The notes under the pieces were generated by a model. That model searched no databases. It was not told the DNA's origin and saw only the letters and a list, made by a program, of their open reading frames with translations. A stretch of DNA of 64,000 nt, taken from assembly GCF_049675895.1 (NCBI RefSeq), contig NZ_CP183834.1, forward strand, positions 1,364,001 to 1,428,000, given 5' to 3'. Position numbers and translations under genes: made by a program. This document shows, piece by piece, positions 25,314 through 33,860 of the stretch (position 1 is the stretch's first letter; every line of letters begins with the position of its first letter). The DNA comes from Ampullimonas aquatilis. Its GTDB lineage: Bacteria > Pseudomonadota > Gammaproteobacteria > Burkholderiales > Burkholderiaceae_D.

Positions 25314-26141
25314 TTAACGCAACAGTGACAGTACGTTTTGAGTAGACTGATTAGCCTGGGCCAACATTGCCGTACCTGCTTGTTGCAGAACCTGGTTACG
25401 CGACAGGTTGGCAGTTTCTGCCGCAAAGTCGGCATCCATGATCCGGCTGCGTGATGCTGACTGGTTCTCTACGCCTACTTTCAGGTTGCTGATCACCGAG
25501 TCAAAACGGTTTTGTGAAGCACCGTAGTTAGCACGTTCGGTGTTAACTTCATCCAGCGCTGAGTCAATCGCTGCGATGGCTGCAGTGGCATTGGCTACGC
25601 TAGTCACGTCCAGAGTGGTACCTGCTGAAGTGGCTGTTTTGGAAGTAGAACCGCTCAAATCAGTACCAACGATGTTAATGGTTTGACCAACATCGGCACC
25701 AACTTGGAAAGTCTGTGTGCCGCCCTTGAGTACGGATGTACCGTTGAACTTGGTATCAGTAGTCAAGCGAGTGATCTCGGCTTGCATCTGTTTAAATTCT
25801 TTGTCGAGGTTGGCGCGGTCACCGCTGCCGTTAGTGGCGTTGGCAGACTGCACAGCCAGTTCACGCATCCGTTGCAGGGCATCGGTGACGTTAGCCAGGC
25901 CGCCTTCAGCTGTTTGAGCTAGAGACACCGCGTCGTTAGCGTTACGAATTGCAACGTTCATGCCTTTGACCTGAGTGTTCATACGGTCAGCGATGGCGAG
26001 GCCAGCGGCATCGTCTTTTGCGCTGTTAACACGCAGACCTGAGGACAGGCGTTGGTAAGAAGTACTTAAAGCGCTTTGTGAGCTCATCAGGTTACGTTGA
26101 GCGTTCAAAGAGGCCAGGTTGGTGTTGACTGTCAGTGCCAT
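25314..26141 (-). CDS. fliC: Flagellin (copy 1)
   Basis: Filament subunit, 275 residues from the ATG at 26141, with AAAAAGGAAAATTATC upstream; the alternative start at 26171 adds ten residues not found in flagellins. The N-terminal D0/D1 helices (MALTVNTNLASLNAQRNLMS, LSSGLRVNSAKDDAAGLAIA) and C-terminal D1/D0 helices (RIMDADFAAETANLSRNQVL) are canonical. The central D2/D3 part is short. About 27 of 275 residues differ from the second flagellin, mostly in the centre. It has a near-perfect sigma-28 promoter upstream and a structured leader. It is likely glycosylated on the surface domain if the neighbouring glycosyltransferases act on it. Confidence 0.97.
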   Translation of the reverse strand: MALTVNTNLASLNAQRNLMSSQSALSTSYQRLSSGLRVNSAKDDAAGLAIADRMNTQVKGMNVAIRNANDAVSLAQTAEGGLANVTDALQRMRELAVQSANATNGSGDRANLDKEFKQMQAEITRLTTDTKFNGTSVLKGGTQTFQVGADVGQTINIVGTDLSGSTSKTATSAGTTLDVTSVANATAAIAAIDSALDEVNTERANYGASQNRFDSVISNLKVGVENQSASRSRIMDADFAAETANLSRNQVLQQAGTAMLAQANQSTQNVLSLLR

Positions 26142-26169
26142 GATAATTTTCCTTTTTAAAAGTGAACTC

Positions 26170-26230
26170 AAAAGCCGAAGCTGTTTAATTCAAAAACCTT
26201 TAACACTTGCTTCGGGTAACTTCGGCTTTT
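26170..26230 (-). promoter_or_regulatory. Inverted repeat in the fliC copy 1 leader
   Basis: AAAAGCCGAAG (26170-26180) and CTTCGGCTTTT (26220-26230) form an 11-bp perfect stem in the untranslated leader, between promoter and ribosome-binding site. A second GCTTCGG at about 26209-26215 can pair with the same left arm, so two mutually exclusive stems are possible. Confidence 0.55.
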
Positions 26231-26264
26231 CCTGTCTCCAGGGTTTGAACCGCTGTTATTTGTG

Positions 26265-26291
26265 TTATCGGTTGGGTCTACTTAAACTTAA
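26265..26291 (-). promoter_or_regulatory. Sigma-28 (FliA) promoter of fliC copy 1
   Basis: On the minus strand TTAAGTTT, 11 bases, then ACCGATAA: one mismatch in each box against the known FliA form TAAAGTTT-N11-GCCGATAA, and exact spacing. It lies about 125 bases before the start codon, so the mRNA has a long leader. FliA itself is not encoded in the window. Confidence 0.85.
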
Positions 26292-27004
26292 GGGTCTAAC
26301 TACATTGTTTTGAAATTTGTGACTTAGTTTTCATTGCGTTGCAGTTAGGACTTGACTAGTTTTCGGCCTGCTGGGACTTAACTTAAGTGCTGATTGATAT
26401 TTCTCTGTGCAATAGCCTGATAAATGTGATTTGCATCAGGGTTTGAGGACTCTTGATCAATAAATTGTTACTGCGACCTACAGTTTTTAAAAGCATCTCC
26501 GTAACGCTGACTGCCTTATAAATAGAGGCTTTGAGGTTTTTGAAGCACTGCCAGCACCAGAAATAGTACAAATGGGTTCACTACCAAGCCATTAAGAACA
26601 TCAAGGAAGCGCTTGGCGCTGGCAAGAGGTCACAAATAAAGAATGGTTGCTTATTTATATGACAGGCTGCTTGGACGCGCTGCAGACAATCGTGCCGATA
26701 CAGCGGCAATCAATGGTCATTTTGTGGTTGTCTTGTGGTTATCCTGGTGTAGAACAAGCCGGCGACGGTCTCTGAGCCCTTTGCTCAAGCGTTGGCACAT
26801 GACTTAATGGTCAGCTTATGATGGTTGCACTGGGTGTTGGTTGGGGATGCACGTCAGTCAGCAAGAATCGGTACAGCCTTGTGTTATGGAGCCCAGATCC
26901 GACAGCCGTTTATCTTTGAGTCTTTGGTGTCTTTATGGTCAATGCTTGTAGACTTAAAGGTTGATGAGGGCAGTGTGGTCAATCCTCGGTCAGATTACAA
27001 AAAG

Positions 27005-27033
27005 CAAAAAAAGGCACCCCATGGCAGGATGCC
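27005..27033 (-). terminator. Rho-independent terminator of flagellin copy 2
   Basis: On the minus strand the GGCATCC (27027-27033) and GGGTGCC (complement of 27013-27019) arms pair with one G-U, followed by seven T (27006-27012 read as A on +). It starts 41 bases after the stop of the second flagellin. Confidence 0.82.
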
Positions 27034-27073
27034 TCCAGAAAAACTGTTTTTATATGTTTATAAATATGGCTGC

Positions 27074-27901
27074 TTATTTCAGCAGAGATAAGACGTTCTG
27101 TGTTGACTGGTTAGCCTGCGACAACATGGCGGTCCCAGCTTGTTGCAGAACCTGGTTGCGCGCCAGATTGGCAGTTTCTGCTGCAAAGTCGGCATCCATG
27201 ATGCGACTACGTGATGCTGTCTGATTTTCCACGCTGACTTTCAGGTTGCTGATCACCGAGTCAAAGCGGTTTTGTGCAGCACCATAGTTGGCTCGTTCGG
27301 TATTGACTTCATCCAACGCTGAGTCGATTGCCGCCAGTGTGGCGGTGGCATTGGCAACACTGGTGATATCGAGTGTGCTACCTGCTGCAATCGAGGTCTT
27401 GGCGGCAGAAGAGCTCAAATCGGCACTCACCACATTGATGGTTTGTCCGACATCGGCACCAACCTGGAAGGTTTGTGTGCCACCATGAAGCACTTGGGTA
27501 CCGTTAAACTTGGTGTCATTGGTCAGGCGGGTAATTTCAGCCTGCATCTGTTTAAATTCTTTGTCGAGGTTGGCGCGGTCACCGCTGCCGTTGGTGGCGT
27601 TGGCCGACTGTACGGCCAGTTCACGCATCCGTTGCAGTGCATCGGTCACATTGCTAAGTCCGCCTTCTGCAGTTTGTGCCAGAGAAATCGCATCGTTGGC
27701 ATTGCGAATCGCAACGTTCATGCCTTTGACTTGTGTATTCATGCGGTCAGCGATGGCGAGGCCAGCAGCGTCATCTTTGGAGCTATTGACACGCAAGCCA
27801 GAAGACAGGCGTTGATAGGACATGTTCAACGCGCTTTGTGAGCTCATCAGGTTACGTTGAGCGTTCAATGAAGCCAGATTGGTGTTAACGGTAAGTGCCA
27901 T
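27074..27901 (-). CDS. fliC: Flagellin (copy 2)
   Basis: Filament subunit, 275 residues, nearly the same as copy 1 (about 27 differences, clustered in the short central domain at ~155-190). N-terminal and C-terminal helices are canonical (MALTVNTNLASLNAQRNLMS ... ANQSTQNVLSLLK). TTAAAGGAAATTACC precedes ATG 27901. It has its own terminator, so it is a separate transcription unit. Its upstream region has no clean sigma-28 promoter: GCTGATAG near 27990-28000 is only a partial match. It may be expressed at a different level or time from copy 1. Long identical DNA blocks between copies would permit gene conversion. Confidence 0.97.
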   Translation of the reverse strand: MALTVNTNLASLNAQRNLMSSQSALNMSYQRLSSGLRVNSSKDDAAGLAIADRMNTQVKGMNVAIRNANDAISLAQTAEGGLSNVTDALQRMRELAVQSANATNGSGDRANLDKEFKQMQAEITRLTNDTKFNGTQVLHGGTQTFQVGADVGQTINVVSADLSSSAAKTSIAAGSTLDITSVANATATLAAIDSALDEVNTERANYGAAQNRFDSVISNLKVSVENQTASRSRIMDADFAAETANLARNQVLQQAGTAMLSQANQSTQNVLSLLK

Positions 27902-28395
27902 GGTAATTTCCTTTAATTAAAAATGTTTAAACTGGATTAAATCCTCAGCATCGCTGCTTCGGTCTGCAAGCCTTGCTGCCTATCAGCTCGGTCTTGCGTA
28001 TATATCTTTTATAGTGACTTCAGGATCTGCTACCTTGTCCAGGCTACTTGTTTGCTGTCTGCCGTAGTAGTCAGTCCATGACTCATTTACGGTGGCTGGG
28101 GGAATATCTTGAATATTTTTTTGCTGTGGCAAGCCAAGCTGTGACAAATTCACGCTCAATTAAATGAAGATGATTGACGCCTTAAATTTCTGGAAAAAAA
28201 CGCTCAGGTTTAGCAATCACAGGACGTAATCACAGCGTTTTTTTGATTGGGATACACGATGCCAAATGAATTGGCGGCGTACAGAAGACTAAAGAGAGGT
28301 TTTGATGCGGGGGAAGGGCACATCAGCTCATATCTATGAACTGATGTGCCAAATGAGCGTGTGGCGCGTTTAAACCGCTAGGACTGAAGCCCTAT
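27902..28395. other. 494-bp gap between flagellin copy 2 and the PAS-GAF gene
   Basis: Contains the presumed promoter and leader of the second flagellin (within ~150 bases of 27901), an 11-bp A/T-flanked hairpin at 28194-28244, and a perfect 10-bp hairpin (GGCACATCAG / CTGATGTGCC) at 28317-28350. No coding sequence is convincing. Confidence 0.6.
28194..28244. terminator. Terminator-like hairpin downstream of the PAS-GAF gene
   Basis: AAAAAAACGCT (28194-28204) and AGCGTTTTTTT (28234-28244) form an 11-bp stem around a 29-base loop, with A and T runs at the ends, so it could work in either direction. The long loop is not ideal. It probably ends transcripts from the PAS-GAF gene on the minus strand. 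Confidence 0.5.
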
Positions 28396-29421
28396 TTATA
28401 ACAAACCAGATTTGATCTGCTCTTCTTGTTCAATCCGCGCAATCAGTAAAGAGAGCGATACCGACGCATCACGTAATAACAGCATTTCGTGATCGGTCCA
28501 GTCCCGGGGTTGTGGGCAATGAATGGCGATGATGCCTTCCAGTCCACCAGCCAGATTGAGTGCTGCGGCCAAAATGGAAACGGTTTCATAGTCGCGCACC
28601 ATGTTTTGTACCCATGATGGCCGCTCGTTGAGGCTGATGCGTAAATCACTGCGTGCAAAGATGCCACCATTTTCAAACATCTTCATGAATTCGGCCGTAT
28701 CTTCGGGCGATAAGGTCACGCCTTGCAGATTGCGCATGGGCGGGGCAGTAATACAGTGAGTGACTTGCAAGGCCTGTTGCATATTGATGGTGGCATACAA
28801 GACGCGGCAGCCCGGAAATTCGGTCTTTAATAGCTTGAGTGCGGTATTGAGCAAGACGGTACCGGCAGCGTCGGAGCGCACGATTTCTTCAACCATACTC
28901 AATATGCGTACCCGTGCTTCGGTTTCACGCAGCACTTTTTCCTGCTTTTTCCGGTTACTGATTTCGCGCGAACTGACCACAATCTCGTTGGGATTGGCTT
29001 TGAGCAGATGTGCTTCAAAGTGATGGATCTGGCTGCCTTCGCGCAATCGGTATTCCACTACCTGAGTCTGGTGGGTATTGAAAGTGGTATCAATCGCACT
29101 CCAGAAGGCAGGCAGGTCTTCATTGAGGATGGGCAGGTTGCGGATATTGCGCCCCAGGATTTCACGGCGTGGAAAGTATTCCAGCCCTGGCGGGACGTGG
29201 CAATTGGTGATGGTGCCATCGCGGGCAATCCGAAATACGATATCGGGAAAGACGTCCAACGATAGCGTGGTTTTTTCCTGGTTGGCATGCTGATCGTGGT
29301 GCGCATCAACCGGTGGAAACAGTAATGGGTCTTGATCAAAAGGGTGGGTCATGGTGGAAAAAGCCAGTGCAGTCAGACAATATTGAATGATGCCATAAGC
29401 AGCCTTCGGATAACTATTCAT
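28396..29421 (-). CDS. PAS-GAF sensor protein without output domain
   Basis: 341 residues. A PAS-like domain (about 50-155: FPDIVFRIARDGTITNCHVP ... HLLKANPNEIVVSSREISNR) is followed by a short coiled linker and a GAF-like domain (about 175-335, ending RDWTDHEMLLLRDASVSLSL). There is no kinase, GGDEF or HTH domain, so it is a stand-alone sensor or adaptor. An ATG at 29352 (THPFDQDPL) is an alternative start; neither start has a good ribosome-binding site. It is read away from flhDC, with about 245 bases between them, so the two may share a regulatory region. Ligand and partner unknown. Confidence 0.75.
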   Translation of the reverse strand: MNSYPKAAYGIIQYCLTALAFSTMTHPFDQDPLLFPPVDAHHDQHANQEKTTLSLDVFPDIVFRIARDGTITNCHVPPGLEYFPRREILGRNIRNLPILNEDLPAFWSAIDTTFNTHQTQVVEYRLREGSQIHHFEAHLLKANPNEIVVSSREISNRKKQEKVLRETEARVRILSMVEEIVRSDAAGTVLLNTALKLLKTEFPGCRVLYATINMQQALQVTHCITAPPMRNLQGVTLSPEDTAEFMKMFENGGIFARSDLRISLNERPSWVQNMVRDYETVSILAAALNLAGGLEGIIAIHCPQPRDWTDHEMLLLRDASVSLSLLIARIEQEEQIKSGLL

Positions 29422-29666
29422 GTCTGCACTTTTATGTGCTTCTTTTCCTATCCCTTCGGATTTTCATCAGCAGAGGAGTCCTTACGGCATGTAGGAAGTT
29501 TTCCTATTTCATGTCAGATGCCGACCTTACAGCAAGCATAGGCGTCTTCCAATTCAAGTTTTTGTCTGGATAGTCGACTATACGTCTTAAGGGAGCTGCA
29601 CATAAGCAGCAGATCTCGAAACCTTAAAAAACATTTTGAAGTTTGAGTTACCGCACTGGAGGAATT

Positions 29667-29993
29667 ATGAAAGCAGAACGTTTGATCGACGAAATCAGAG
29701 AAACCAATCTTTCCTACCTGGTACTGGCTCAGCGCCTGATCGCTGAAGACCGTGCCGAAGCCCTGTTCCGTTTGGGCCTGTCGGAAGAAGTAGCAGACAT
29801 CATTGAAAATCTGTCGACTTCCCAGTTGATCAAAATTGCTTCCACCAATAACCTCATGTGCCGTTTCCGCTTTGACGATGACGTGGTCTGGAAACTGTTG
29901 ACCAACCACGCCAAAGAAAAAGGTTCTGCTGCTGCTGCCAGTGGCTTGCATGCCGCCATCATCATGGCCGGTCAAAGCGCAGAGGTGGCCTAA
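29667..29993 (+). CDS. flhD: Flagellar master regulator subunit FlhD
   Basis: Forms the FlhD4C2 complex that switches on class II flagellar operons with sigma-70. The ATG at 29667 has a strong TGGAGGAATT ribosome-binding site; a TTG at 29643 is in frame but unneeded. The 108-residue product matches FlhD: RLIDEIRETNLSYLVLAQRL, FRLGLSEEVADIIENLS, FRFDDDVVWKLLTNHAKE. It ends directly before flhC with no gap. FlhDC-led cascades are typical of enterics and beta-proteobacteria. The ~245-base upstream region is the likely entry point for environmental control, though I recognise no specific sites. Confidence 0.96.
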   Translation: MKAERLIDEIRETNLSYLVLAQRLIAEDRAEALFRLGLSEEVADIIENLSTSQLIKIASTNNLMCRFRFDDDVVWKLLTNHAKEKGSAAAASGLHAAIIMAGQSAEVA

Positions 29994-30617
29994 ATGAGCG
30001 AGATTCAAGCTAAAAAGGTCACTAAAAAGAGCATCCTCAACGATGCAGAGCAGGTCAAGCTTGCTGAAGAGCTGATTCGACTGGATGCCCGTTTACAGGT
30101 ACTGGAATCCGAAACGACACTCTCCCGTGAACGCCTGCTCAAGCTCTACAAGGAAATCAAGCAGAAATCGCCTCCCAAAGGCATGCTGCCTTTTTCAACC
30201 GACTGGTTCATGACCTGGCAACCCAATATTCATTCATCACTGTTCATGAATATTTATCAGTACCTGATCAAGTCGGCTGATATTGAAGACATTGACGCCA
30301 TCATCCGTTCCTACAAGCTTTATAAAGAACGTGTGACCGGCCTGGCGCTGCCGGAAGTGCTGTCGATCACCCGCGCCTGGCGCCTGGTCAAGTTTTTTGA
30401 TGCCGGCATGATGACCATGACACCTTGCACCTGCTGTGGTGGTCAATATGTGGTGCATACCTTTGAACTGGTTGATGACTATGTTTGCGGTTTGTGCGAT
30501 ATGCCATCGCGCGCTGGCAAGTCCCGCCATTTTGCCGAAATTGCTGAACACGAAGCCGAAGCTGAATCCCTGGCTGCGGAAGAATTTGAAGACGAAGCGG
30601 CAACCATCGACGCTTAG
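29994..30617 (+). CDS. flhC: Flagellar master regulator subunit FlhC
   Basis: DNA-binding partner of FlhD. 207 residues, with the zinc-binding cysteines at CTCCGG and CGLC (about 142-167) in the conserved C-terminal region, plus the FlhC signature GMLPFSTDWFMTWQPNIHSS. The last ~25 residues are acidic (EAEAESLAAEEFEDEAA), a variable tail. Its ATG begins immediately after the flhD stop, so the two subunits are translationally coupled. A clear terminator follows 35 bases after the stop. Confidence 0.97.
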   Translation: MSEIQAKKVTKKSILNDAEQVKLAEELIRLDARLQVLESETTLSRERLLKLYKEIKQKSPPKGMLPFSTDWFMTWQPNIHSSLFMNIYQYLIKSADIEDIDAIIRSYKLYKERVTGLALPEVLSITRAWRLVKFFDAGMMTMTPCTCCGGQYVVHTFELVDDYVCGLCDMPSRAGKSRHFAEIAEHEAEAESLAAEEFEDEAATIDA

Positions 30618-30652
30618 CCTTCCCCTGTTTTACCCTCCTGTTGTGCGATCTT

Positions 30653-30676
30653 GGGCTCCTTATGGAGCCCTTTTTT
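30653..30676 (+). terminator. Rho-independent terminator after flhDC
   Basis: GGGCTCC (30653-30659), a TTAT loop, GGAGCCC (30664-30670), then six T. It separates flhDC from the motAB-che operon. Confidence 0.93.
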
Positions 30677-30712
30677 ATTGACTTTTGACCAGTATATGGT
30701 TTATTTGGCTTG

Positions 30713-30730
30713 TTAAGTGCATTTATATTG
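30713..30730 (-). repeat. Dispersed intergenic motif, copy E
   Basis: On the minus strand CAATATAAATGCACTTAA, matching CAATA-N5-GCACYTRA. It lies between the flhC terminator and motA. Confidence 0.42.
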
Positions 30731-30996
30731 TCTCCATAAAAATACAGTATGGGAGTATTTATTTGAATGCCTGAATAGATGCCATAAATCCAGCTTTATC
30801 AAGCGATAAAAAAAATGACGAGCCACTAATCTAGTACCTATGCAGTGCCGTCATTCAAGCAGTGAGTCAAGCAATGAGATCCGTGCAGAGAGATCCACGG
30901 AACAAGATCAAATCAGTGCAAAGACCAAGCAGCCACTTTAATGAATGCACTCAGAAGCAATTAAAAACGTTCACCTCTGAATTATTTGGATAGCTC

Positions 30997-31848
30997 ATGT
31001 TTGTCATTATTGGATACGTTGTTATTTTGGGTTGTGTGATTGGTGGTTATGCCTTGCATGGTGGCCATCTGGGCGCTTTGATGCAACCAACCGAATTGCT
31101 CTCGATTGGTGGCGCTTCAGTGGGCGCCTTTATTGTGAGTAACACGCCCAAAACACTCAAAGCCACTTTGGCCGCATTGCCAACCTGCTTTAAAGGTTCA
31201 AGATTTACCAAGGCGCGTTATATGTCCCTGATGGCGCTTTTGTTTGACATGCTCAACAAAATTCGTAAAGAAGGTTTGATGTCGATTGAAGGTGATATTG
31301 AAGAGCCAGAAAAGAGCCCGGTTTTCACCAAATATCCAGAGATTGTTTCTGACCATCATCTGATTGAATTCCTTACCGACTATCTGCGACTGATGGTGAG
31401 CGGCAATTTGAACCCGATGGAAATTGAAGATTTGATGAATGGTGAACTCGATACCCATCATCATGAAGGTGCCGTACCAGGGCATGCAGTTCAAGGCATG
31501 GCCGATGGCCTGCCGGCTTTCGGGATTGTGGCTGCGGTGATGGGCGTGGTGCACGTGATGGGATCGGTGGGGCAACCTCCACCGATTTTGGGCGGCATGA
31601 TTGGTGCCGCGCTGGTGGGAACCTTTCTGGGTATTTTGCTGGCCTACGGGATTGTTGGACCACTGGCTGTCTTGTTAGGCCAAAAGGCCGAAGAGGAAAG
31701 TAAACAGTTTGAATGCGTGAAAGTCACGTTGATGGCCAGCTTGCACGGTTATTCGCCCGCACTGGCAGTCGAATTTGGCCGCAAGGTTTTGTATTCAGCA
31801 GATCGTCCAAGCTTTTCCGAGCTGGAAGAACACGTCAAGAAAAAATAA
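30997..31848 (+). CDS. motA: Flagellar motor stator protein MotA
   Basis: Inner-membrane stator subunit that, with MotB, conducts protons and drives the rotor. 283 residues; four membrane helices are visible, the first pair at the N-terminus (FVIIGYVVILGCVIGGYALH) and the second pair at ~170-230 around GLPAFGIVAAVMGVVHVMGS and GGMIGAALVGTFLGILLAYG. The charged cytoplasmic loop contains LMALLFDMLNKIRKEGLMSI, the rotor-contact region. It precedes motB by 12 bases and heads the motility and chemotaxis operon. Confidence 0.97.
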   Translation: MFVIIGYVVILGCVIGGYALHGGHLGALMQPTELLSIGGASVGAFIVSNTPKTLKATLAALPTCFKGSRFTKARYMSLMALLFDMLNKIRKEGLMSIEGDIEEPEKSPVFTKYPEIVSDHHLIEFLTDYLRLMVSGNLNPMEIEDLMNGELDTHHHEGAVPGHAVQGMADGLPAFGIVAAVMGVVHVMGSVGQPPPILGGMIGAALVGTFLGILLAYGIVGPLAVLLGQKAEEESKQFECVKVTLMASLHGYSPALAVEFGRKVLYSADRPSFSELEEHVKKK

Positions 31849-31860
31849 GGAAACAGTTTT

Positions 31861-32841
31861 ATGGCCGACAACAAGGGCGAAGCCCCAATTATTGTCAAAA
31901 AGATCAAAAAGGTCAGCGGTGGTGGACATCACGGTGGTGCCTGGAAGATTGCTTATGCCGACTTTGTGACGGCGATGATGGCGTTCTTTTTGTTGATGTG
32001 GTTGCTGGGTTCGACGACCAAAGGGGATCTGCAAGGGATTTCGGACTACTTCAATACACCACTCAAGGTAGCGATGGCAGGTGGTTCGGGTTCGGGCGAC
32101 AGTTCCAGTGTGATTCAGGGGGGCGGTAAGGATTTGACTCGTTCCAATGGTCAGGTCAAAAACAGTAATGCACCCAAGAGCCGTAAAACCATTAACTTTC
32201 AAGCGGCCAAGGCCGAATTGGAACGTAAAGAGAAAGAAATGCTGGAAGGTTTGAAAGTCAAGATTGAAAGTCTGATCGATAGCTCGATCAAGCTGCAACA
32301 GTTCAAGGATCAGATTCGTATGGATATTACCAACGAGGGTTTGAGGATTCAGATTGTGGATGAGCAAAACCGCGCCATGTTTGATTCAGGTAAAGCGGCC
32401 ATGAAAGATTACACCCGTGAAATTTTGAAGGAAATTGCGCGCGCCTTAAATGATGTGGACAACCGGATTGCTATTTCTGGCCATACCGATTCGGCACCGT
32501 TTTCATCGGGTGAGCGTGGCTATAGCAACTGGGAGCTGTCCGCTGATCGAGCCAATGCCTGTCGCCGTGAAATGGTGGCGGCTGGTTTGGCAGATAACAA
32601 AATCATTCGTGTACTGGGCCTGGCTTCATCGGTGCCCTTCAAAAAAGACGATCCATTGGATGCATCCAATCGCCGAATTTCCATCATTGTGATGAATAAA
32701 CGGGCGGAAGAAACCATTCTCAATGATGGGGTGCCTGTTGATGTATCCACTCCTGAGGATGCCGGTGAGTCGATTCAGATGATGGACAGCCCTGGAAATG
32801 AGAAAAATTCCGCGCCAATTGCAGTACCGAGTACACATTAA
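31861..32841 (+). CDS. motB: Flagellar motor stator protein MotB
   Basis: Stator subunit that anchors the motor to peptidoglycan. 326 residues: a basic N-terminus, one membrane helix YADFVTAMMAFFLLMWLLG with the proton-carrying Asp at about 34, a flexible periplasmic linker and plug, and a C-terminal OmpA-like domain with RIAISGHTDSAPF, NWELSADRANACRREMV and DASNRRISIIVM. AAGGAAACAGTTTT gives the ribosome-binding site. The Pro/Ser-rich tail is variable. Followed 75 bases later by cheV. Confidence 0.97.
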   Translation: MADNKGEAPIIVKKIKKVSGGGHHGGAWKIAYADFVTAMMAFFLLMWLLGSTTKGDLQGISDYFNTPLKVAMAGGSGSGDSSSVIQGGGKDLTRSNGQVKNSNAPKSRKTINFQAAKAELERKEKEMLEGLKVKIESLIDSSIKLQQFKDQIRMDITNEGLRIQIVDEQNRAMFDSGKAAMKDYTREILKEIARALNDVDNRIAISGHTDSAPFSSGERGYSNWELSADRANACRREMVAAGLADNKIIRVLGLASSVPFKKDDPLDASNRRISIIVMNKRAEETILNDGVPVDVSTPEDAGESIQMMDSPGNEKNSAPIAVPSTH

Positions 32842-32915
32842 TTAAAGACTTTAACAATGCTTACCGATATGGACTTTACCGAAAACCAGATCAACCCGAC
32901 TAATTGGAGCCTGTG

Positions 32916-33860
32916 ATGTCAACAACAAAACCAGAACTGATGAACATGATCGACGAAAAAACCCGCTTAGCGGGTTCCAACAAGATGGAGCTATTGCTGT
33001 TCTCTCTGGGAGGACGCGAAATTTTCGGCATCAACGTGTTTAAGGTGAGGGAGGTCTGCGAGACTATTCCTATCACCAAGACGCCCAATATGCCAGCGGG
33101 TGTGGAAGGTATCATTTCTTTGCGTGGCAGTATCCTGCCAGTACTGGATCTGGCTGAATGTCTGGGCATGTCGGCTGAAACGCCCAAAACCAAGCTGATC
33201 ATCACCGAATTTTCAGGCCATACCCAGGCATTTCTGGTGGCCGAAGTTGATCGTATCGTACGAGTCGATTGGGATCAGGTGAAATCACCCCAGTCGGTCT
33301 CCGGTTTTAATGGTGCCAAGATCACCGCCCTGACTGAACTGCCCGGTGGTCGTCTGGTTTCAATTCTGGATGTTGAGCAGATTTTGTCTGATGTGATTGG
33401 CGAAGAAGTGACGCCCAAGATTGAACCAATCGCTGCTGAGAATCCAGCCAGTGTCTTTTTTGCCGATGATTCTCAACTGGCTCGCAAGAAAATTTCTGAA
33501 GTGCTTGAGCAACTCAATTTGCCGCATCAATCCGCTAACAATGGTCGTGAAGCCTGGGAAAAACTCAGAGCAATCGCTGATCGCTTGAGCGAACAAAAAG
33601 AAACTGTACGTTCCAAAGTCGGGCTGATTCTGGTTGATGCCGAAATGCCAGAAATGGATGGCTATGTACTGACCAAAAATATTAAGAGTGATTCACGCTT
33701 TGAAGGTATTCCGGTGGTGATGCACTCATCACTGTCTTCAATTGCCAATAAAAAACTGGGTCAACAAGTTGGCGTGGATGCTTATGTGGCTAAGTTCCAA
33801 CCTGAAGAATTGGCTGGAACCATCAAAGGAATGTTGAACAACGTCAAGGAAATGGCATGA
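32916..33860 (+). CDS. cheV: Chemotaxis coupling protein CheV (CheW + receiver)
   Basis: Couples receptors to CheA and adds a phosphorylation-controlled adaptation step. 314 residues from ATG 32916 (TTGGAGCCTGTG upstream; an earlier in-frame start at 32904 is less good). Residues ~25-170 are a CheW-like domain (FSLGGREIFGINVFKVREVC ... GIISLRGSILPVLDLAE); residues ~180-310 are a receiver with FFADDSQLARKK, phospho-acceptor Asp in ILVDAEMPEMDG and the Lys in AYVAKF. It may stand in for CheW, since no separate cheW is seen in this operon. Its end overlaps cheY (ATGA). Confidence 0.95.
   Translation: MSTTKPELMNMIDEKTRLAGSNKMELLLFSLGGREIFGINVFKVREVCETIPITKTPNMPAGVEGIISLRGSILPVLDLAECLGMSAETPKTKLIITEFSGHTQAFLVAEVDRIVRVDWDQVKSPQSVSGFNGAKITALTELPGGRLVSILDVEQILSDVIGEEVTPKIEPIAAENPASVFFADDSQLARKKISEVLEQLNLPHQSANNGREAWEKLRAIADRLSEQKETVRSKVGLILVDAEMPEMDGYVLTKNIKSDSRFEGIPVVMHSSLSSIANKKLGQQVGVDAYVAKFQPEELAGTIKGMLNNVKEMA

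Larger units (their letters stand above)
26142..27073. other. 932-bp gap between the two flagellin genes
   Basis: No convincing gene. The left part holds the fliC copy 1 leader (with an inverted repeat) and its sigma-28 promoter at 26265-26291. The right end holds the terminator of flagellin copy 2 (27005-27033). Between ~26300 and 27000 short open frames occur on both strands, but none has a recognisable product, a good start or clear coding character. It could be a relic of a lost or decayed gene. Confidence 0.6.
30618..30996. other. 379-bp gap between flhC and motA
   Basis: Holds the flhC terminator (30653-30676), copy E of the dispersed motif (30713-30730), a short AAATAC/GTATTT inverted repeat (30740-30760) and a poor sigma-28-like candidate (TAAA at 30785, AGCGATAA at 30802-30809, two bases too close). 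The motAB-che operon promoter must lie here. No gene is visible. Confidence 0.6.

Noticed and set aside
26825..27091. An 88-codon + strand frame between the flagellins.
   Set aside because: It lacks a ribosome-binding site, overlaps the flagellin terminator and has no family resemblance. The gap is described as gene-free, with decay of an older gene possible.
27985..28030. Sigma-28 promoter for flagellin copy 2 (GCTGATAG).
   Set aside because: Six of eight in the -10 box and no acceptable -35 at the right distance, unlike the copy 1 promoter.
30785..30809. Sigma-28-like promoter ahead of motA (TAAA, AGCGATAA).
   Set aside because: Spacing is two bases short and both boxes are weak; not firm enough to list as a feature.
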